Source of the DNA: Pseudogymnoascus destructans
Taxonomy: Eukaryota; Ascomycota; Leotiomycetes; Thelebolales; Thelebolaceae
Reading direction: 5' to 3'
NCBI RefSeq assembly: GCF_001641265.1
Contig: NW_020167559.1
Coordinates: 33,866-97,865 of the forward strand
Length of the DNA stretch: 64,000 nucleotides
The notes beneath the pieces were generated by a model that was not told where the DNA came from, ran no database searches, and saw only the letters and a program-made list of their open reading frames with translations. The position numbers and the translations under genes are program-made. Shown in pieces: positions 34,611 to 45,807 of this stretch (position 1 is its first letter; each line of letters begins with the position of its first letter).

Positions 34611-36531
34611 GAGTGCTAAGTTTGGTGCGGGGGTGGTGAAGTGTGAGTGGTAGCCGAGGGAGGAGCTTATATTCGCGACAAAACCGCGACTACTCGCCCA
34701 GCAAGCACTGTGGTACAATCCCTATAATTTGCTGCCGCCTTGACCCAGGTCAATTAGTCTCGAATTATAGACTGCGACACTCGTTGTCCGAGGACAAAAA
34801 TGGTCCTAGGTTAAAACGCAGGCCAACGGCTAGATAAGAAAACAAACATATATTATGAAGGCGCACTTTTGGCAGTACGGGTCAAAGGGCGGATTTACGA
34901 CTTGCATTCGAAATAGCAACAAGGTATACAGGACTTAACAGATGTCTGGGACGGAATATGGGGTGGATGGATATGGCGAGTTGGGCCGGGTGCTGTATGT
35001 ATAATATCTTACTTTGCACTGCATCACGACATCTGGCGTATTGCGGCTAGAAGTCTCACGCTTCAGTAGCGTCTGTGTATCTAATAGAAAGAGATTCCAC
35101 AATAGCTTTGTGGCTTGCATGAATGTGAGACCTACATGAGCGGTTATCAGCGGTTACGCTGGAGGTTGGCTGGTTATATCACAGTCATGAATGAGTATTA
35201 CGCCTAATGAGGAAAGATCGTCTTAATTTTACACTAACTTACATTGAAAGATGTTCCACCATCAAATCGCCAGCCTTCTCGCCGAGACCAAGCATACATC
35301 AAGTCCTATCCGTCCGACGAAGCTATTCCACCATCACTAACACTAAACGAAGCCTAGAACCACGGGGGCATCCCCAACAACCGCACCCATCCCTCAAATG
35401 CCAGGAAGCAAAGATGATCGCACCTTCTTGCGATACTTCTGCCAGTCCTCGCCATACCACATCCACAAGTTAGCATTTGCTGCGGCAAGCCATCGCCAGG
35501 ACTCGACTCAACTTACCCGATCCTCACAATAACGGTCCAGCACCGGAATGCCCTTACTCTTAAAATTGTGGTAGAAGAACCAGAACACCAGCCCGCCCTA
35601 AATGGGCCCAGCAGCCGCCATCGCATACCCAGATCGCCAGGTGCAGTACGGGCCGTAAATGATGTGTCGCGCGAGACCAAAGAGGCCGCCAGTGAATGGT
35701 TTCCCCTTGTTCTCCGGGCGGGCCTTGAAGTTTCTTCGGAGCCGGTTTCAAGGAGGAGGCCCGATGGCCATAGCTGTTCCGAGGATGAAGGTTGGGGAAG
35801 GGAGGTCAGGTCGCGGGGCGCGGGGGAGAGGATGCCGAGGTTTGTGAGGAGGAGGAGGCGGTATCACTTTAGCATGGAGAGGAGCAGGACTACAACCATT
35901 TGAACCACGACGAATTATCCGTGAAGTGACACTTCAAGAAGTTATTAAAGTTGAACAACGGCGTCAAACACCACAACAACATGATATTTTTGATCTTTCA
36001 AAATAGTAGCTCACAGCGAGTGGCCACTTGCGCATCTGCTTCCGATACTTCAATCCTCCGATATGGGGCCGATGCGAGTGCGGCAGCAGTTTCAAAACCA
36101 AATACATTGGTAACAGATTGTGGGGGACTGCCTTGTAGCTGGCTAGCTATTACCCTCAACCCGCCTGGTATGACAAGTTCTCGCACCTCACCGTGCGTCT
36201 CCAAGTGTGCATCAAATAGGAGCAAAGCAAGACGTTCCACCTTATTAGGATAACAGTACCTGTGAACGGGACAATAGAGCGTTTTAGCAACTGTTGAACA
36301 GGCTGTTCAACACCCCCGTATGTAGTTAGTATAGAAATATGAGAATTTCTAGTAGAGGAAAAATAGTCTGAAGGTTAGACCTTATAAGTGTAAATTTAAA
36401 TATTTCTAAAAGTAAAAGTTAACTAACGTACATGTATAGCGAAAGCGCCAAACAAGCGAAAGCGCCAAAATTATCTACCCTCACGACAAACATTGCGATA
36501 AATCTACCACAACATTAGAAATCAATTGAAA
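34611..36531. other. Mostly non-coding stretch with one reductase pseudogene
   Basis: Apart from the DUF1295-type remnant at 35394-35890 nothing certain is coded. A minus-strand frame at 35998-36240 (ELVIPGGLRVIASQLQGSP) reads protein-like and could be another gene fragment that I cannot name. A short inverted repeat TGTTGAACAG / CTGTTCAACA lies at 36292-36312. Two direct copies of GCGAAAGCGCCAAA at about 36440-36470 may be the terminal part of the pogo-like element. Confidence 0.45.
35394..35890 (-). pseudogene. DUF1295 / steroid-5-alpha-reductase-like pseudogene, 3' part
   Basis: Read on the minus strand, the sequence gives RRNFKARPENKGKPFTGGLF, GLARHIIYGPYCTWRSGYAM, VFWFFYHNFKSKGIPVLDRY and YGEDWQKYRKKV ending LLPGI-stop. 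This is the C-terminal membrane reductase segment of DUF1295 proteins. Two stops interrupt it (TGA before NRLRRNF, TAG after AAAGPI). An intron-like gap (GTAAGT donor, GCTAAC branch) precedes YGEDW, but the AG acceptor is missing at the expected place. Only a short, weak N-terminal part is recognisable. It is a broken gene relic. Confidence 0.7.
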
Positions 36532-38115
36532 CTACTCGGAGTCCTCTTCCTCAGAGGTGTCTATTACAATCTGACACGTGCGCGCATTGTGCCCAGTCTC
36601 ACCACACTTGCCACAGCGACGGGCACGGGTTTCTTCCCTTGGCTTCCGACCACGGCTTGCCCTTATTTCCTGCTCTACCTGCTGCACAACATCCCTCTCA
36701 TCCTGTAGCTCTTGCGCCCCTTGTTGACTAAGTGATCCTCCTTGCTGTAGTCATGTTTTCCTAGCTCTCCGGCGCTTGCTTAGTACTTCATTTGCCTGTC
36801 GTAGGTTTTGGTTCTCTCCCTTTAGCAGTGCTAATTGATGCATTATTTGCGATGCACCCTTTGTAAACTGGTCAACAGCTGCATAGATTGAGGTTGGAGA
36901 GCTATTTTGATGGCGTGAAATCCGAGTTTTAATAAATGTAGACTGTGACATAGCTTCAATTGGGTTGTTTGGTGTCTGAGAAACCCAAGGTTGAGCAGTA
37001 CCTGGGCGGGAGCTTGGAGGCGTTGGTGTCCTTAACTTAAGATCAAGTGTAGATATCACTCTCTCAGGGTCAAATGGAAGAAGCCCTGCCCCTCGGAACC
37101 CGCCTCAAATGTTACTTTCCGTCATTGTAGTGTTAAATGCAGCGTGGAAGGCAGGAAAGAAGTCATCCTTTGTAATATGAGAAATATGAGCCTGCATCAT
37201 ATCTTCAATTTGCCGACCATAGGCCTGCTTTAACGGGCCAAAACAGCCAACATCAAGTGGCTGGAGTAGATGAGAAGAGTGAGCAGGCATACAAAGCGTA
37301 ATAATGTTGTGTTCCTTGCAGTACTCCTCAAACTCATCTGAGTGGTGGCTCTCATGACCATCAAGGACTAACAAGCGATAACCACCAACACTCCGGGCCT
37401 TTGTATGCTTCTCAAAGTGCTGAATCCAATCCATGCCTCTCTCGTTTGTAGTCCAGCCATTTTCAGTAACAGAAATCACCCAATCGCTTGAAAATCCACT
37501 ATTCTCATACCAAGATGTAAGGTGGTTTTTGCCTGCAACAATGATAAATGGTGGTACTGCCCAACCTTGAGAACTAACGCCTTGGATTACTGTAACCCAT
37601 TCCCAATTACCAGGCTGTACCTTCTTTGCTTTTGCCCGCCCGTCTGAGCTTGTTACAACCATAGCAGTTGAGATAACGCCCATCATAAACCCAGTCTCAT
37701 CAAAGTTGTAGATATCTGCTTCATCGATACCATATTTCGCAATTGTGTTACGCACAAGCTCAAACCAGCCATTAATAACTTCTGGATCTTCGCACTTAGC
37801 CCTCTGGTAGTCGTATTTGCGCTGAAAGTGTGTCTGGAGCTCTACACGCCGCTTAACAAAGTTTGAAGCCCAACGCGACCCAACGCGTGACGCGTCGCGT
37901 GTTGCAAGTAGTCGACTTGCCATATCTTCAACAACAGACAGCCGAGGAGGAAACCCTTTGGCAGCTAGGTCGAGTATATACTGAACAAGGACGGACTCCT
38001 CTAGGTTAGTTAATTTCCGTGAGTTGGCTTGGATATCGCGTCGTGAAGGTACACCTTCTAGACGACGACCTAACCTTATGTCTCTGCCGTTGGACGCCCA
38101 AAGGCATCCATTTTA
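36532..38115 (-). pseudogene. pogo/Fot1-like DDE transposase, N-terminally truncated, two stops
   Basis: The minus strand reads RRDIQANSRKLTNLEESVLV and AAKGFPPRLSVVEDMA (CENP-B-type HTH), then IYNFDETGFMMG, LVLDGHESHHSDEF and PAHSSHLLQPLDVGCFGPLK, the catalytic DDE core of pogo elements. After the core comes a coiled-coil-like Gln/Arg-rich tail and a CCHC knuckle CGKCGETGHNARTC ending at a TAG (36532-36534). In-frame TGA stops sit at 37105-37107 and 36751-36753. The Psq-type first HTH is missing; a stop lies near 38117. Terminal inverted repeats could not be paired. Not autonomous. Confidence 0.85.
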
Positions 38116-38229
38116 GGTTAGATGTGGCCCGTGCACTTGTCTTGGCACTAGTTGCCGATGGGCGCACAACGGCATTCTCTAGGGTTACGTTTTATATGGA
38201 TTACTATAGCTATTACCATCAATTCCATC

Positions 38230-41200
38230 ATGGCAGAACGTCAGAGCATCAATTCCATTCAAGTTCCAGTGACTTTGAGCCATCTGATCCAACTAAACGT
38301 TGAGTATAAGGTGTTGGTTTGTTTGAGTGCACATTGCTGCAAAGCAGTTAGCGGTGTAGGACTAACTGAGCACTTCCGCAAAATCCATAAGGAGAAACTG
38401 GAAGTTCGAAAGCAGATACAGCACTATATTCAGAGGGTTCCATTTGATTATAATTATTCAACTATCCAATTACCAGTTGATGGACTACCACCACAGCCAG
38501 TTATTCCAATAGTTGATGGATTCCAATGTCAGCATTGTAGGTATTATACAATCAGTCGAAGAGTAATGAAGGATCATGGCCGAAATAAGCATTCAATGAA
38601 ACGGGTGGATGACAACCAGTTATTCCAGGCTGTACGGCTGCAGACATGGTTTCGAGATGGAAAGGAGCGATATTGGGTTGTGGATGAGAGTAGACAGGCT
38701 GAAGGAATGCAAGCGACGCATCAATTGAGTAAGTTGGATTCTGGCAATCTTTATAGTAATCATTATAGTAACCAGCTGATGATATTAGTACGCGACGTTG
38801 GAGAGCAGTCTAGCGATGATGTTAGTGAGGAAGAGCAAGCCAGCAACCAGGAAGGCGATGCTGAGGACCAGATCATACGCGACATCGAGCAGTGGAAGGA
38901 GGCAGCACAGGAGCGCAGGTTGACACTGCTAGCCAAGCCCGCGGCTGATGAGCTAGACCCATGGCTACGATACACTGGGTGGAACGAGGTTCTTCAGGAG
39001 TCACAGGTTGATATTATCCAGACGTACAAATACGCGCGTGAGCCAGAGGAGAAGGAGACCAAATTACAACGACTGTTACGTGCATGGGATCGGATTCTTG
39101 AACGCTGTCTTGATACGCTAGCAAATATGGACCACAAGGATGTACTAAAGTGGTGGGCATCACCAAAGAATGAGGTTGCGAGCCAGCATCCATTCGAGCT
39201 TCACCAGAGCGTTCAGTCGGTTCATAAGTGTAGTGCAGTATGGCAGAGGTTCATCTGTTACATGATGAGGACGGCGACAGTTGACTGGGAGGATGATACA
39301 GGTATGTGGATGGTTACTATGGTGGTTACTATGGAAGAGGCAAACCCATCTGCGCAAAGCACACGGCGTCAACGAGTGTGGAGGGTTGGGTGATAGGATA
39401 TATCAAACCCAGACTCGTGTGGGTGTTTACTATAGTAGTTACTATAGAAGACCCCAACCCATCCGCGCGAAGCGCACCAGCGTCCCGCAACGTGTGTGGA
39501 GGGTTGGGTGGTAGGATATATCAAACCCAGACCCGTGTGGGTGTTTACTATAGTAGTTACTATAGTATATGACCCAAACCCGTCCGCGCGAAGCGCACCA
39601 GCGTCCCGCAACGTGTGTGGAGGGTTGGGTGGTAGGATATACCAAACCCAGACCCGTGTGGGTGTTTACTATAGTAGTTACTATAGAAGACCCAAACCCG
39701 TCCACGCGAAGCGCACCAGCGTCTTGCAACGTGTGTGGAGGGTTGGGTGGTAGGATATATCAAACCCAGACCCATGTGCGCGAAGCGCACAGCATCACGA
39801 AACGTGTGTGGAGGGGGTGGGATATATCAAACCCAAACCCATCTGCGCGAAGCGCACGGCGTCACACAACGTGTGTGGAGGGTTGTGTGGTAGGATAAAT
39901 CAAACCCAGACCCATCTGCGTGAAGCGCACAGCTTTACACAGTGAGTAGATGGTTACTATAGTAGTTACTATAGTATATAACCCAAAACCATCTGCGCGA
40001 AGTGCACATTGGCAACGTGTGTGAAGGGTTACTATAATGATTGCTATAATATTTACTATACTGACTTCATTAGAAACTGGCGTGGAATTCACCCATGCTC
40101 AGTGGCAGTCAATCCAACAGATCCATACGCACTTGCAAACTGAACCCAATAATGAAGACGATCAGGATCCATTACTCACAGCCGAATTGATGCGACTGTG
40201 CATGCTAGTCGTGATGCAGGACACTAGCAAGATTGGGCTGTACGAGTCACCATTGATGCATTACTTAGCTGTTCGTGGGATCGATCCACTTACCAAATCG
40301 CTATATCCACCACTTGCATACACACCAATACTTGGACGTGTGTTATGGATCACACGGCTGCTTATGCTTGAGATCGCAGTACCATTAGAGCCATGGCCAG
40401 AATTAAGACTCCAGAGCAAAGAGGATATTGAATCAATTCCCGAGCGAATCCACAAGCTACGGAGGACCCATCTCTGTGAAGGCTCATTCTCACCAACGTC
40501 AAGCATCTTGAGTCAATTAGCTATGGGGAAGAAGTATAACCAGCTGCATGAGTCGCCAGCGAACATGCACTGGTCACGCGATGAACAGACGATTTATTAT
40601 CTTGGAATGGGAGTTGAGCTTGAAAAGGTTAGGGAAATGTGCCATGACTTGATAGGATTACTACAAAGATTACTATACAATCTGGCGTTTGATTCAGAGC
40701 TGCCCATGGTAGATTTGAGCCAGATCGTTGACAGCATGGCTTGGAACACGAAATTTCGACAGTCTGAGTACAGCTTCATCAACCATGTTAAGAATCGAGA
40801 GCGTACGGATGTAGGTTATCAGTATCTGCTTAAAAGTGCAAGGAAGGGAAGCAAGGAGTGGCAGTTGCTTCAAAGAGCAGGCGATGGATCATACAAATGG
40901 AACGACTCACAGAAGCAGGCGTACTTGAATCAAGAGCGTCAGTTCTTACGAAAGTTGATGGTTACTTTGCATGTCACAGGTGGCCAGCCAGCTCGAGGAC
41001 CAGAGATTGGATCGATCAAGGTTAGTAACAGTGTGTATTCAGCGCGGAACATATACGTCATTAATGGGCAGATGTGCTTCTTAACCATGTACGATAAGGC
41101 AAGAAAGAGGAGGGGAAACACAGATTACATTGTTCGGTTCTTGCCCAATGAGGTCAGTCAAGTGTTAGCACAGTACTTGATATATATCCGACCATTTGGC

Positions 41201-43631
41201 AGGGCATTAGACCAACGAGAGTCAGAGTACTTGTTTGGTGATAATCGAGGGCCATGGGCAGGAGAAGAGCTCACGCAAGCTTTAAGCAAGGCAACAAGTA
41301 AGGGGCTAGGTGTACGGTTGACAGTGCAGAGCTGGCGACACGTAGCCATTGGAATTGCTGTACGGCATTTACTACGAGCAAGCAAGACGTGGGAGAAGGA
41401 CGATGAAGAGGATGAAGGAGAGTTTGCAGAGGGTGATGATGAAGAAGAGTTGGAGCAGAACACATTCCGACATATCATGGTTAGGTGAGTTTATAGTAAT
41501 GATTATAGTAAGCGCTATTTATGGTAGTACCATAGTATGGTACTATTGTTTATAGTAATTATTATAGTAATCATTATGGTAATTAGTACTAACATTAAAC
41601 AGACAATCAGGGCATGGGCAGAGAGTAGCCCAAGCTCATTATGCAGTTGACGGAGCATTCTTGCATCGACTAGGCCCAGAGTTAATCACAGCATATGAGC
41701 AAGCTTCAGTAGCATGGCACGAGTTGTTAGGGTTGGCACAGGCTGAGGGGAAAGGAAAGCATGGGCGACAAGCCAGCCAGCAATTAACACCAGTTGGCAT
41801 CAAACGAGAGAGGAGAGAGAGCAAGCATGGGGTGAAGGCAAAGGCATTAGATGGGTTGCGACGGATCTATGGCCCACAAGCGCAGCCACGATCTGAAGGA
41901 CAAGCTGCAGCACTACAACTTGTTCACCAGCCCCCAGTCACATCGATTATCGTGTTGCCCACAAGCAGTGGCAAGTCAGTGCTGTTCTTTTCAGTGGCTG
42001 CCATGGCTGTTGACCAGACAGTGATTGTGGTCGTTCCATTCACAGCACTAGTTGAAGATATCGTGGCTCGAGGACAGGCTGCTGGGCTGCACTGTAAAGA
42101 GTGGAGCTATAGTAATCATTATAGTAGTCAAGAGTTGGTGCAGCTGCTGGTTGTCAGTGCTGACCAGGCCGTCAGTGGGCAGTTTCTCCACGAGGCTAAG
42201 GGGTACGAGTTGAATGGGCAGCTAGCTCACATGTTCTTTGATGAATGCCATGTTGCATTTACAGATACATCATATCGAGAGCGGCTTCGAGAGCTGTGGA
42301 AACTACGGTACTTAAAGTGTCCATTTACAGCATTAACAGCCACATTGATGGTTGAGCTAGAAGATGTATTACGAGACAGGCTATTAATTGAGGATGCAGT
42401 ACTACTACGACGGAGCACTGCACGGCCGACCATTCGATATCAGGTGCAGGATAGTAAGGAAGAAGCAGCATCTGCGGTCGGACTTCGATTACTAGAAAGA
42501 CTACTATACTTGCCAGATGGGAAACGTGGAGTGGTTTATGTACGGAGCTATGCAACTGGCGACTTAATCAGCAGTGCTTTAGAGTGCTCATTTTACAAGG
42601 CACGCGCAGATGATAAGGGCGAAACACTACAGAAGTGGGCTCAAGGAAGTGGAGGATGGATTGTGGCGACAGGAGCATTAGGGACAGGAATTAATATTCC
42701 AGGGATCATATATGTGGTGCATATTGATAGGCCATATGGATTGACGAGCTTTGCTCAACAGTCAGGAAGGGGAGGAAGAGAGGGAGAGGTTAGTGAGTCG
42801 ATAATTGTCACACTAGTACAGAGTGTAGGGGTAAAGAGTCAAGGGTTGATGAGCGAGTATTCAGTGGAGCAGGTGGATGAGGATGCAATGACGGAATATA
42901 TCCAGAGCAGGGAGTGCAGGCGAGTAGTATTAGGGCACTACTTTGATGGGGTAGTAGAGGGAGTGAGCTGTGTAGGGTCGGACAGCGTGCTATGCGATTT
43001 GTGTTTGAGCCAAGTGGCAGTAAGGAAGAGAGGTGAGGAGGAGGCGATTACTATAAAGGTTACTATAAATGATGGTAGTAGGAATGATGGCAGGGAAAGC
43101 ACGGGTGGCAGGATTCAGAGTAAGATGAAAGAGGTAGAAGAAGAGGAAGAGCAGATGAGAGGGGTGATGAATAGGTTAAAGGGGGGATGCATATATTGCG
43201 AGCTAGTATATGGCAAAGGGAGGCAGCACGAGTACGTTGATTGTATGGAAGCAGAAATGGAGGGATGTGGGATTGCAGGGTATGAGGAATGGCGTGGGGG
43301 GGTTGATTTAAGAGGACTAGGGCAGTGCGAAGAGTGTGGATTGTCAGTAAAGGTATGTCGACGGTGGGAAGGGGGGGTTGTGAGGATGGCAGAAGAGAGG
43401 TGTGAGTATGAGGGGGTGATGCTAGTAGGGATATTCATATTATTCCAACAGGGGTATTTACAAGGAGTGGCAGAAGTAGGGGGGTTCCAAGGGAGGTATC
43501 CCGAGGAGATATGGGGATGGATGAAGGAGAGGGAAGAAAGGATGAATAGGGTTGAGAGCAATTGGATGTTAGTATGGCGAGAAGCATGTAGGATGTTAGA
43601 GATGATGAGGGATGAGCGTAAGGGTTTATAG
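38230..43631 (+). CDS. Intact finger / tyrosine-recombinase / RecQ-helicase fusion (gene A, three exons)
   Basis: A 1503-residue protein from exons 38230-39301, 40074-41484 and 41603-43631; the introns (772 and 118 bp) join codons in phase. Residues about 25-125 carry two C2H2-like fingers of OrsD/DUF3505 type (CLSAHCCKAVSGVGLTEHFR; FQCQHCRYYTISRRVMKDHG). The middle has a tyrosine-recombinase-like domain: Arg in GGQPARGPEIGS (about 663), Lys in YDKARKR, QSWRHVAIGIAVRHL (about 776), and His...Tyr in GHGQRVAQAHYAVDG (Tyr about 841). The last 560 residues form a RecQ-like helicase: TSSGKSVLFF, FFDECHVAF, TALTATLM, QQSGRGGREG, then Cys-rich zinc-binding segments. RecQ-type genes near fungal telomeres (TLH genes) and Crypton recombinases are known. 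A mobile or telomere-maintenance role is inference. Base composition is close to its AT-richer flanks. Confidence 0.85.
39370..39990. repeat. Tandem repeat of about 120 bp filling intron 1 of gene A
   Basis: GTGTGGAGGGTTGGGTGGTA starts units at about 39376, 39493, 39614 and 39733 (118-121 bp apart), followed by shortened units at about 39804 and 39873. Each long unit holds TATATCAAACCCAGACCCGT, a TTACTATAG dimer and GCGCGAAGCGCAC. The array makes up most of the 772-bp intron. Confidence 0.88.
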
Positions 43632-43726
43632 TAATTAGTATAGTAAACTACCATCTATGCTAACCCTAGCTCGAATGCCAGACTAGCCTTTGGAATATTT
43701 CGAGGCAACACTCTTGCTCTGATACT

Positions 43727-43909
43727 CAGTTTGAGGGAGGGGAGCTGTGCCTGCCAGCCCTTGGCTATAGGATTCCCTTCCAGCCAGGGGATGTTGTCCT
43801 GTTCCGCTCTGCAGTCCTCGAGCACTGGATCGCGCCCTTCGAGGGCACGCGGTACTCGTGCGTCTTCTTCACGAAGCAGAGCAACTGGCAGCCAGGTGAG
43901 GAGGAGTAG
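43727..43909 (+). pseudogene. 3' fragment of the TET/JBP-like dioxygenase (block 1)
   Basis: The frame reads LCLPALGYRIPFQPGDVVLF, then AVLEHWIAPFEGTRYSCVFF to a TAG at 43907-43909. It is nearly identical to 60050-60232 of the full copy. Everything upstream, including the Fe-binding HxD motif, is missing: the sequence jumps from a 5'-flank piece (43668-43726, matching 58286-58345) directly into this fragment. So it is an internal deletion of about 1.7 kb, not a partial transposition. Confidence 0.9.
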
Positions 43910-44027
43910 AGGGCTTGTCTCCTGGTCCATTTCCGGACTCACGTTCTTGCAGGGACGGTAGGTTGACGGTCTCGCAATCGAGTGGAACGTTCGCTGACGT
44001 TTCCTGTGCAGCTTTGCAAGGGGAACA

Positions 44028-45680
44028 AATTGACGTACTCCGATTGTTGATCGGACTTTCGATGGTGGAGATATTCCGGTTTTGGTCGGGCGATGCATGG
44101 GAGGGGTGATTGGGGGAGCATGTTATAGGATGGATTGTAATATCCTGACGCGGCATGCAGATGGTGCGTTCGATAGCGTTAATAAAAGTGATTTGCAAGA
44201 CGAATCAAATGGCGTACTCCGATTTGTGATACGAGTTGAGACGGGTGAGATATTGCAGATTTCGCTGGGGGGACAGTAGGGGTGGTGGAGCACCTACTCT
44301 GAGGGATTATAACCTTTGCAGCTACGGCGGAAACTTAACGTTCGATATCGTCATTGGAAGAGATTTGCAAGAGAAATCGAATGGCCTCTTACGATTTTTG
44401 ATACGACTTGAAACGAGTGAGTTATTTCGGATTTGTTGGGCCGGGCCCAGGAAATGGGGCCCCATGGTAACATGTGAGAAGGATTCCAACTTTTGCAGCG
44501 ACGTCTGAAACTTAACGTTCGGTATCGTCAATGGAAGATATTTACAAGGGGAATCGAATGGCGTATCCCAAGTTTTGATCCGAGTTCAACTGGTGAAGAT
44601 ATTCCGGATTTAGACGGGTGGCAGTGGGTAGGAAGGCCAAGGGGGGTGGTTACATATGAGACGTGGTATAACTTGTGCAGCAGTGCGCTGAACTTAACGT
44701 TCGATAGCGTTATTGAAAGAGGATTGCAAGGGGAACAAAATGGCGTACTCCTTTTTTTGATACGAGAAAAAATGGGTTAGTTATTTCGGATTTCGTCAGG
44801 TGCTTGGTGGCTGAGGGACTGGCTGAGTATAGTTTATGAAGGCTAATAACGCCTGCAGCGATGGATCAAATCTATCGTTCGATAGGGGAAATTGGACAAC
44901 TTTGCAAGACGAACAAAATGGCATACTCCGATTGTTGATACGAGTTGAAACGAACAAGTTATGGCGGATCTTGTCAGGCGGTAAGTGGCAGGGGGGGGCT
45001 GAGCATAGTTTTCAGAGGCTAATAACTTTTACAACAACAGACGAAACCAAACGTTCAGTATCGTTATTAAGGGAGATTTGCAAGCGGAATCGAATGGCGT
45101 CCTCCGATTTTTGATACGAGTTGAAATGATCGTGTTATAATGGATTTCGATGGGTGGCAAGAAGAAGAGGGCATAGAACGGGAAGTGGTATAAATGCAGA
45201 GCTGAGAGGCAAGATCAAACGTTCGATATCGTAATTGAAAGAAATTTACAAGGGGAACAAAATGGCGTCTTCCGATTTACGATGCGGTTTGAAACGATGG
45301 AGATATCCCAGATTCCGCCGGGTGGCAAGGGTGCAGTATGGGCATGGCACGTGAGTGGCGATAGCTTCTGCAGCGATGGGTAGAATATAAAGTTCGATAT
45401 CGTCATTGAAGGAGAATTACGAGGGGAATCAAATGACGTCTTCCGATTTTTGATACGGCTTGAAATGGCCGAGGTATTCCAGATTCCGATGGGTGGCAAA
45501 GGGTGGTGGGGGGCTAGGTATGAGAAGAGTCACATGTTCTGCAGGAGCGGGCGGAATTTATCGTTCGACACCACCATTGACAGAGGTTTACAAGCGGAAC
45601 AGAATGGCTACCTCCGATTTCTGATACGAGTTTAAGTGAGAGAGTTATTTCGGATTTGTCGAGTGGTAGGGGCAGGTGGA
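44028..45680. repeat. Satellite array of about 175-bp units (block 1)
   Basis: Degenerate monomers share CGTTCGATATCGTCATTGAA, GATTTGCAAGGGGAATCGAA, TCCGATTTTTGATACGAGTT and a GATATTCCGGATTT...GGGTGGCA end. CGTTCG-type anchors occur at 44167, 44339, 44516, 44698, 44876, 45052, 45220, 45392 and 45562, that is, every 168-182 bp. The array begins right after the dioxygenase fragment and has no coding capacity. Unit order matches the array of block 2. Confidence 0.92.
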
Positions 45681-45807
45681 GCCTAGGCTGCGCACTACTC
45701 GCCCAATACTCGGCTCACTCACTCAGTGGGTTACTCAGCTGGGTGAGTAGCTGAACCTTTCACTCGACTCGGTGAGTGAGGCCAATACTCAGTTACTCTG
45801 TAAAAAC

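Larger units (their letters stand above)
38200..43650. repeat. Dispersed dimers of a 12-nt motif (TATAGTAATCAT) in and around gene A
   Basis: Two or three tandem copies of TATAGTAANNNN, or the reverse strand form TTACTATANNNN, recur at about 38750, 39310, 39423, 39543, 39664, 39950, 40027, 41488, 41547 (three units), 42106, 43048 and 43630, with weaker forms at 38204, 40656 and 42487. Some are in introns, some in exons, where they encode in-frame peptides such as SNHYSNQ and SYSNHYSSQ. The paralogue at 50696-57891 lacks them. Confidence 0.75.

Noticed and set aside
39370..39990. CRISPR-like regular repeats
   Set aside because: Units are contiguous tandem repeats without unique spacers, inside an intron of a eukaryotic gene.
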